A stretch of DNA of 8,514 bases from RGIG2707 sp045600065 (GTDB taxonomy: Bacteria > Bacillota > Clostridia > Peptostreptococcales > Anaerovoracaceae), in the NCBI GenBank assembly GCA_045600065.1, contig JAZRXE010000077.1, forward strand, positions 1 to 8,514, written 5' to 3'. Positions 5,082-8,514 of the stretch are shown in pieces. Made by a program: the position numbers and the translations under genes. The notes below the pieces were generated by a model that saw only the letters and a list, made by a program, of their open reading frames with translations, had not been told where the DNA came from and did no database searches. Each line of letters starts with the position of its first letter. The stretch's first letter is position 1.

Positions 5082-6377
5082 CTATTTGATTTCTATGATA
5101 CCTACGCCGTCTTCTATGCGTATTTCGGTGCCGAGCTCTGCGGAAAGCTCCTGAAGGTGCTTCAGCACTGCGGTATCATCTGTTATCTGAGGCAGGCCTC
5201 TGCGATAGCGGGGAAGCTCCATGTGCAGATCAATGGGATAGAGGCGGATCTGAGAAATGCCTTCATCGCTGATGACGAACTTGGCGATGACCGAGCGCCA
5301 GACCTCGGGATCCACGCCAAGACCCTTGGTGCCGCCTGCGGAGCGAACCTCCATACCCGTGCCCACCTGGGTGTCGTATGGCGCAAGTCCGTAGGCCTGA
5401 TAGAAGTCCGAGGGCTGGTGGCTGGTGGAATCGTTTTCGAACAGGAAATCGCCCAGGCTGTAGAAGATCAGCTTTTGCTTGTAGATCTCTATGCCCTGAA
5501 GCATATGGGGCCCGTGGCCCAGAATCACATCAGCGCCTGCGTCTATGCAGCGGCGGCTGAAGGTCTTAAGATATTCTGCCGGATAATCCTTGCGCAGGCC
5601 GCCAAGCTCGTGGTTGTGGATGCTCACCAGCACCACGTCTGCCTGACTCTTGGCCTCTCGGATCTGTCCTTCCATGCGCTCCATATCCACTGCATCAGGA
5701 TATGTCTCTTTAAATGTTTTGGTATCCTCGGTAAACTCGTGACCGCCGAAAATAAAGCTGCCGGGCTTTTCTGTAAGAAAGCCCTCGCGTATGCTCTGCA
5801 GTCTCGATGCATCGATGAGAGTCTGCTCGCCTATGAGCCTGAGCTGCTCCAGCTGTTCCTTTGTGACATGATATTTTTTGCGTACGCGCAGGGGGTTGAC
5901 ACCGGGCCTTCCGGGCAGATCCATGCGCTGCATTCCTGCCTCACCGTTGGTGGAATAGGAGGATGTGGTTGCGATAAGGGCAACCCTGCCCTCGGGAGTA
6001 TCCATATATACCGGAGCGCTGGCATCAGCCAGGTTCTCGCCCACTCCTGCAAAGAGCATCTTGTGTTCTTTCAGGTGGCGGATGGTGGCCATCAGACCGT
6101 TGTGGCTGTAGTCCAGGGAATGATTGTTGGCAGCATTGTAAATATTGAAGCCGAAGCGGGGCAGATCGTCCAGTATCTCCGGAGCTGCCATGGCCCAGGT
6201 GCCGCCGCTCTGGGCAAAGGGATAGCCCTCTCTGTCGTGTACGGTGGTTTCAAGGTTCGCGAATCTTACATCTGCGGATCTGATGACTTTATACATCTCC
6301 GCCAGCCCTGGATAATCCTCTTCGGGGAGTCTGCGGTTGATGAAAATATCTCCTGCTGCGCTGAAGCTGATCTTCAT
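5082..6377 (-). CDS. CapA-family metallophosphatase-like protein
   Basis: This 431-residue protein of the PGA_cap/CapA family has a calcineurin-like metallophosphatase fold, named after the poly-gamma-glutamate capsule protein CapA. Family marks in order are GDIFINRR (9-16), ANLETT (40-45), NAANNHSLD (81-89), SIHNHE (252-257), GHGPHMLQGIEIY (287-299) and YSLGDFLFEN (306-315). The Asp, Asn and His residues there would form the metal site. An insert of about 80 residues lies between the NNHSLD half and the HNHE half (about 140-235). There is no signal peptide or membrane anchor at the N-terminus, unlike classical CapA, and no capB or capC neighbour is present, so a capsule role is not supported and a cytoplasmic hydrolase is more likely. 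The start at 6377 has AAGGAG five nt upstream on the - strand. The substrate is unknown. Confidence 0.88.
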   Translation of the reverse strand: MKISFSAAGDIFINRRLPEEDYPGLAEMYKVIRSADVRFANLETTVHDREGYPFAQSGGTWAMAAPEILDDLPRFGFNIYNAANNHSLDYSHNGLMATIRHLKEHKMLFAGVGENLADASAPVYMDTPEGRVALIATTSSYSTNGEAGMQRMDLPGRPGVNPLRVRKKYHVTKEQLEQLRLIGEQTLIDASRLQSIREGFLTEKPGSFIFGGHEFTEDTKTFKETYPDAVDMERMEGQIREAKSQADVVLVSIHNHELGGLRKDYPAEYLKTFSRRCIDAGADVILGHGPHMLQGIEIYKQKLIFYSLGDFLFENDSTSHQPSDFYQAYGLAPYDTQVGTGMEVRSAGGTKGLGVDPEVWRSVIAKFVISDEGISQIRLYPIDLHMELPRYRRGLPQITDDTAVLKHLQELSAELGTEIRIEDGVGIIEIK

Positions 6378-6526
6378 GATAATCTCCTTTTTGAGTTATT
6401 AAAATATTATTATATATATCATACATAAAAAATGATTTTTTGTTTAGTCATAAGATCATAAATATATTAAAAAACATATAATACATTGAATTCGTATATT
6501 AATTGATGTATTTTGTACAGTCCGCA

Positions 6527-6570
6527 GGCAGAAAAATGCTTAGAACAAGCTTTTTCCTTGCCGTTTTGCT
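6527..6570 (+). terminator. Bulged hairpin plus T-run in fhs upstream region
   Basis: The left arm is GGCAGAAAAATGCTT (6527-6541) and the right arm is AAGCTTTTTCCTTGCC (6547-6562). They pair over about 14 bp with three small bulges and a 5-nt loop, followed by GTTTTGCT. If transcription starts at one of the upstream promoters, this would act as a terminator or attenuator before fhs. Alternatively it only blocks read-through into the fhs promoter. Confidence 0.4.
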
Positions 6571-6587
6571 CCTTGAATAATTTATAC

Positions 6588-6616
6588 TTGATAGATAACT
6601 CCATAAGTGATAAAGT
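6588..6616 (+). promoter_or_regulatory. Likely fhs promoter with extended -10
   Basis: TTGATA (6588-6593), a 17-bp spacer and TAAAGT (6611-6616) with a TG one base upstream (6608-6609), making an extended -10. The start would be near 6623, giving a leader of about 55 nt. The region is AT-rich, so alternative promoters further upstream cannot be excluded. Confidence 0.4.
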
Positions 6617-6677
6617 TAAATGGTTCGTAAGTATACGAATGATTACCGGTAATTATTTTTTTAGAGAGGTATTTAGA

Positions 6678-8351
6678 ATGGCTAAATCAGACATCGAAAT
6701 CGCACAGGAAGCTACCCCGTTAAAAATAACAGAAGTAGCTGCCGGACTGGGAATCGGTGAGGAGTACATCGAGCAGTACGGAAATTACAAGGCAAAGATC
6801 GACTACAAGTTCCTCAAGGACAACGCAGACAAGCCTGACGGCAAGCTGATCCTTGTGACCGCTATCACCCCGACCCCCGCAGGCGAAGGCAAGACCACTA
6901 CTTCTGTAGGTCTGGCAGACGGTCTGCGCAAGATCGGAAAGAAGTCCGTAGTTGCACTCCGTGAGCCCTCCCTGGGTCCTGTATTCGGAGTTAAGGGCGG
7001 AGCAGCCGGCGGCGGCTATGCTCAGGTAATCCCCATGGAAGACATTAACCTGCACTTCACAGGTGACTTCCACGCAATCGGCGCAGCTAACAACCTGCTG
7101 GCAGCAATGCTGGACAACCACATTCAGCAGGGCAACGCTCTGGGTATCGATCCCAAGCAGATCACCTGGAGAAGAGCTGTGGATATGAACGACAGACAGC
7201 TGAGAAACGTAGTTGACGGTCTTGGCGGCAAGGCTCAGGGCGTTCCCCGCGAAGACGGCTTCGACATCACCGTTGCTTCCGAAGTTATGGCAGTACTCTG
7301 CCTGTCCTCTGACATCATCGATCTGAAGCAGAGACTGGCTCGCATCATCGTAGGCTACTCCTATGACGGCAAGCCCGTGACCGCTCACGATCTGAAGGCA
7401 GAAGGCGCTATGGCAGCTCTGCTCAAGGACGCACTCAAGCCCAACCTTGTTCAGACACTGGAGCACACCCCCGCATTCGTACACTGCGGACCCTTCGCAA
7501 ACATCGCACATGGCTGCAACTCCATCACCGCTACCAGAATGGCTCTGAAGCTTGGTGATTACGTTGTTACCGAGGCCGGATTCGCTGCTGACCTGGGTGC
7601 TGAAAAGTTCCTGGACATCAAGTGCAGAATGGCCGGTCTGGCCCCCTCCGCAGTAGTCATCGTAGCTACCGTTCGTGCTCTGAAGTATCACGGCGGCGTA
7701 GCTAAGGCTGACCTGAACAACGAGAACCTGGAAGCTCTGGAAAAGGGTCTTCCCAACCTGCTGCAGCATGTATCCAACATCAAGAACGTATTCGGTCTGC
7801 CCTGCGTAGTTGCTATCAACGCATTCCCCACCGATACCAAGGCTGAGCTGGATATGGTAGAAGCAAAGTGCAAGGAGCTTGGCGTTAACGTTGCTCTGTC
7901 CGAAGTATGGGCAAAGGGCGGCGAGGGCGGCAAGACCCTGGCTAACGAAGTTGTTCGTCTCTGCGAAGAACCCAACAACTTCCATCAGTCCTATGAGCTG
8001 GATCTGTCCATCGAAGAAAAGCTCGAAGCTATCTGCAAGAAGATCTATCACGCTGACGGCGTAGAACTGACCGCAAACGCCAAGAGACAGGCTAAGAAGC
8101 TGACCGAGCTGGGCTTTGACAAGATGCCCATCTGCATGGCTAAGACCCAGTACTCCTTCTCCGATAACGAGAAGCTGCTTGGCGCTCCCAAGGGATTCAC
8201 CGTTACCGTAAGGAACCTGAAGGTTTCCGCAGGCGCAGGCTTCATCGTAGCCCTGACCGGCGAGATCATGACCATGCCCGGACTGCCTAAGGTACCCTCT
8301 GCTGAAAAGATCGACGTTGACGAAAACGGCGTCATCAGCGGACTGTTCTAA
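6678..8351 (+). CDS. fhs: Formate-tetrahydrofolate ligase
   Basis: This enzyme joins formate to tetrahydrofolate using ATP to give 10-formyl-THF, feeding purine and formylmethionine synthesis and, in acetogens, the methyl branch of the Wood-Ljungdahl pathway. It is a cytoplasmic enzyme, homotetrameric in the family. The 557 residues match the usual family length. Clear marks are the P-loop-like TPTPAGEGKTTT (64-75), REPSLGPVFGVKGGAAGGG (95-113), VTEAGFAADLGAEKF (297-311), VRALKYHGG (332-340) and the typical C-terminal GLF. ATG 6678 is chosen because AGAGAGG (6663-6669) lies 8 nt upstream; the open frame upstream to 6513 is not conserved in character and would start with TTG. Codon choice is strongly biased (Lys almost always AAG, many GTA and GCA/GCT), suggesting high expression. 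It is monocistronic here: no folD or fchA is visible, and a strong terminator follows. Its presence does not by itself prove acetogenesis. Confidence 0.98.
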   Translation: MAKSDIEIAQEATPLKITEVAAGLGIGEEYIEQYGNYKAKIDYKFLKDNADKPDGKLILVTAITPTPAGEGKTTTSVGLADGLRKIGKKSVVALREPSLGPVFGVKGGAAGGGYAQVIPMEDINLHFTGDFHAIGAANNLLAAMLDNHIQQGNALGIDPKQITWRRAVDMNDRQLRNVVDGLGGKAQGVPREDGFDITVASEVMAVLCLSSDIIDLKQRLARIIVGYSYDGKPVTAHDLKAEGAMAALLKDALKPNLVQTLEHTPAFVHCGPFANIAHGCNSITATRMALKLGDYVVTEAGFAADLGAEKFLDIKCRMAGLAPSAVVIVATVRALKYHGGVAKADLNNENLEALEKGLPNLLQHVSNIKNVFGLPCVVAINAFPTDTKAELDMVEAKCKELGVNVALSEVWAKGGEGGKTLANEVVRLCEEPNNFHQSYELDLSIEEKLEAICKKIYHADGVELTANAKRQAKKLTELGFDKMPICMAKTQYSFSDNEKLLGAPKGFTVTVRNLKVSAGAGFIVALTGEIMTMPGLPKVPSAEKIDVDENGVISGLF

Positions 8352-8379
8352 ACTGCAGACCTATCTAAGTCTCAAAGGG

Positions 8380-8423
8380 GCGTGTGAAAAATGAGTTTTC
8401 GTTTTTCACACGCTCTCTTTTTG
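8380..8423 (+). terminator. Intrinsic terminator of fhs
   Basis: A perfect 12-bp stem, GCGTGTGAAAAA (8380-8391) with TTTTTCACACGC (8402-8413), extends by three more pairs (one G-T) to a 4-nt loop. It is followed by TCTCTTTTTG. It begins 28 nt after the fhs stop and ends the transcript before any further gene. Confidence 0.92.
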
Positions 8424-8466
8424 TAGCTGAAAGATGCTTGCTTTTTCGTAAAAGGGCATAAAACCC

Positions 8467-8514
8467 CTACCCCATGGAATCAGTGATTTCCTGATCTATG
8501 CGGCTATCGACATT
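8467..8514 (-). CDS. Possible C-terminal tail of a convergent gene
   Basis: Reading the - strand from the window edge gives a 15-residue open stretch (NVDSRIDQEITDSMG) ending in TAG at 8467-8469. The other two - strand frames stop within 20 bases. It would be the end of a gene converging on fhs. The stretch is far too short to identify, and an open frame of this length is expected by chance; the stretch 8424-8466 beyond it shows nothing definite. Confidence 0.15.
   Translation of the reverse strand, partial: NVDSRIDQEITDSMG

Larger units (their letters stand above)
6378..6677. other. AT-rich intergenic control region between capA-like gene and fhs
   Basis: This 300-bp divergent region has no credible gene. 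Nearest capA it carries that gene's Shine-Dalgarno and very AT-rich sequence with several possible -10 boxes but no convincing -35 for the - strand. For fhs there are weak + strand promoter pairs: TTGTTT-17-TATATT (6440-6468), TTGAAT-17-TATTTT (6486-6514) and TTGATA-17-TAAAGT (6588-6616). It also contains a bulged hairpin (6527-6562) and a second hairpin cluster just before the fhs ribosome binding site (6624-6662). I looked for a tetrahydrofolate riboswitch and did not recognise one. Confidence 0.6.

Noticed and set aside
5157..6428. Open frame of 423 codons on the + strand opposite the capA-like gene
   Set aside because: It is antisense to a gene with clear CapA motifs and a good ribosome binding site; the translation shows no recognisable family.
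6513..6677. 55-codon N-terminal extension of fhs starting at TTG
   Set aside because: The family starts near MAKSDIEIAQ, there is a good Shine-Dalgarno before ATG 6678, and the extension covers promoter- and hairpin-like sequence.
6570..6677. Tetrahydrofolate riboswitch upstream of fhs
   Set aside because: I could not match the conserved paired core and joining regions of that riboswitch; the leader stems are AT-rich and simple.
6720..8051. Open frame of 443 codons on the - strand opposite fhs
   Set aside because: It arises from the strong codon bias of fhs; the translation is Ser/Val/Cys/Gln-rich and has no family resemblance.

Overview
The window looks like chromosome of an anaerobic, low-to-mid GC member of the Bacillota (class Clostridia or a near relative). 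The reasons are Gram-positive style Shine-Dalgarno sites (AGGAGG, AAGGAG), sigma-A-like promoters, a formate-tetrahydrofolate ligase of the usual clostridial length, U-tract terminators, and a transposase_17/RAYT gene with GGGGACGGTTCT repeats. No rRNA, tRNA or other taxonomic marker is present, so genus cannot be given.

Layout from left to right. Positions 1-2539 hold the last two genes of an ABC importer operon on the + strand: an ATPase missing its N-terminus and a double-length (fused) permease, of the ferric-iron/2-aminoethylphosphonate/polyamine class. Positions 2540-3622 hold a compact mobile-type module: a RAYT-like HUH transposase with its own promoter, bracketed by short palindromic repeats that abut the stop codons of both flanking genes. 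Positions 3621-4166 (- strand) encode a TetR-family regulator, and 4330-5013 (+ strand) encode a six-helix membrane protein. These two are divergent and share a 163-bp control region with a strong promoter and a perfect 8+8 inverted repeat. Positions 5082-6377 (- strand) encode a CapA-family metallophosphatase-like protein. Positions 6378-6677 are an AT-rich, structured intergenic region. Positions 6678-8351 (+ strand) encode formate-tetrahydrofolate ligase (fhs), followed by a textbook terminator at 8380-8423. The last 90 bases may contain the tail of another - strand gene.

How the genes work together. The ABC genes form one operon with an 8-nt overlap; the substrate-binding protein must lie outside the window. 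The TetR and membrane-protein genes form a likely self-contained regulator/target pair. The capA-like gene and fhs are divergent single genes with no evident functional link. fhs supplies 10-formyl-THF for one-carbon metabolism.

The most unusual content is the RAYT module. Its 28-bp repeat units on the left and right keep the same outer bases (GAACACA...TGTGCT) while the 15-bp core between them is inverted. The second most interesting item is the operator-like palindrome that brackets the -10 of the membrane-protein promoter.
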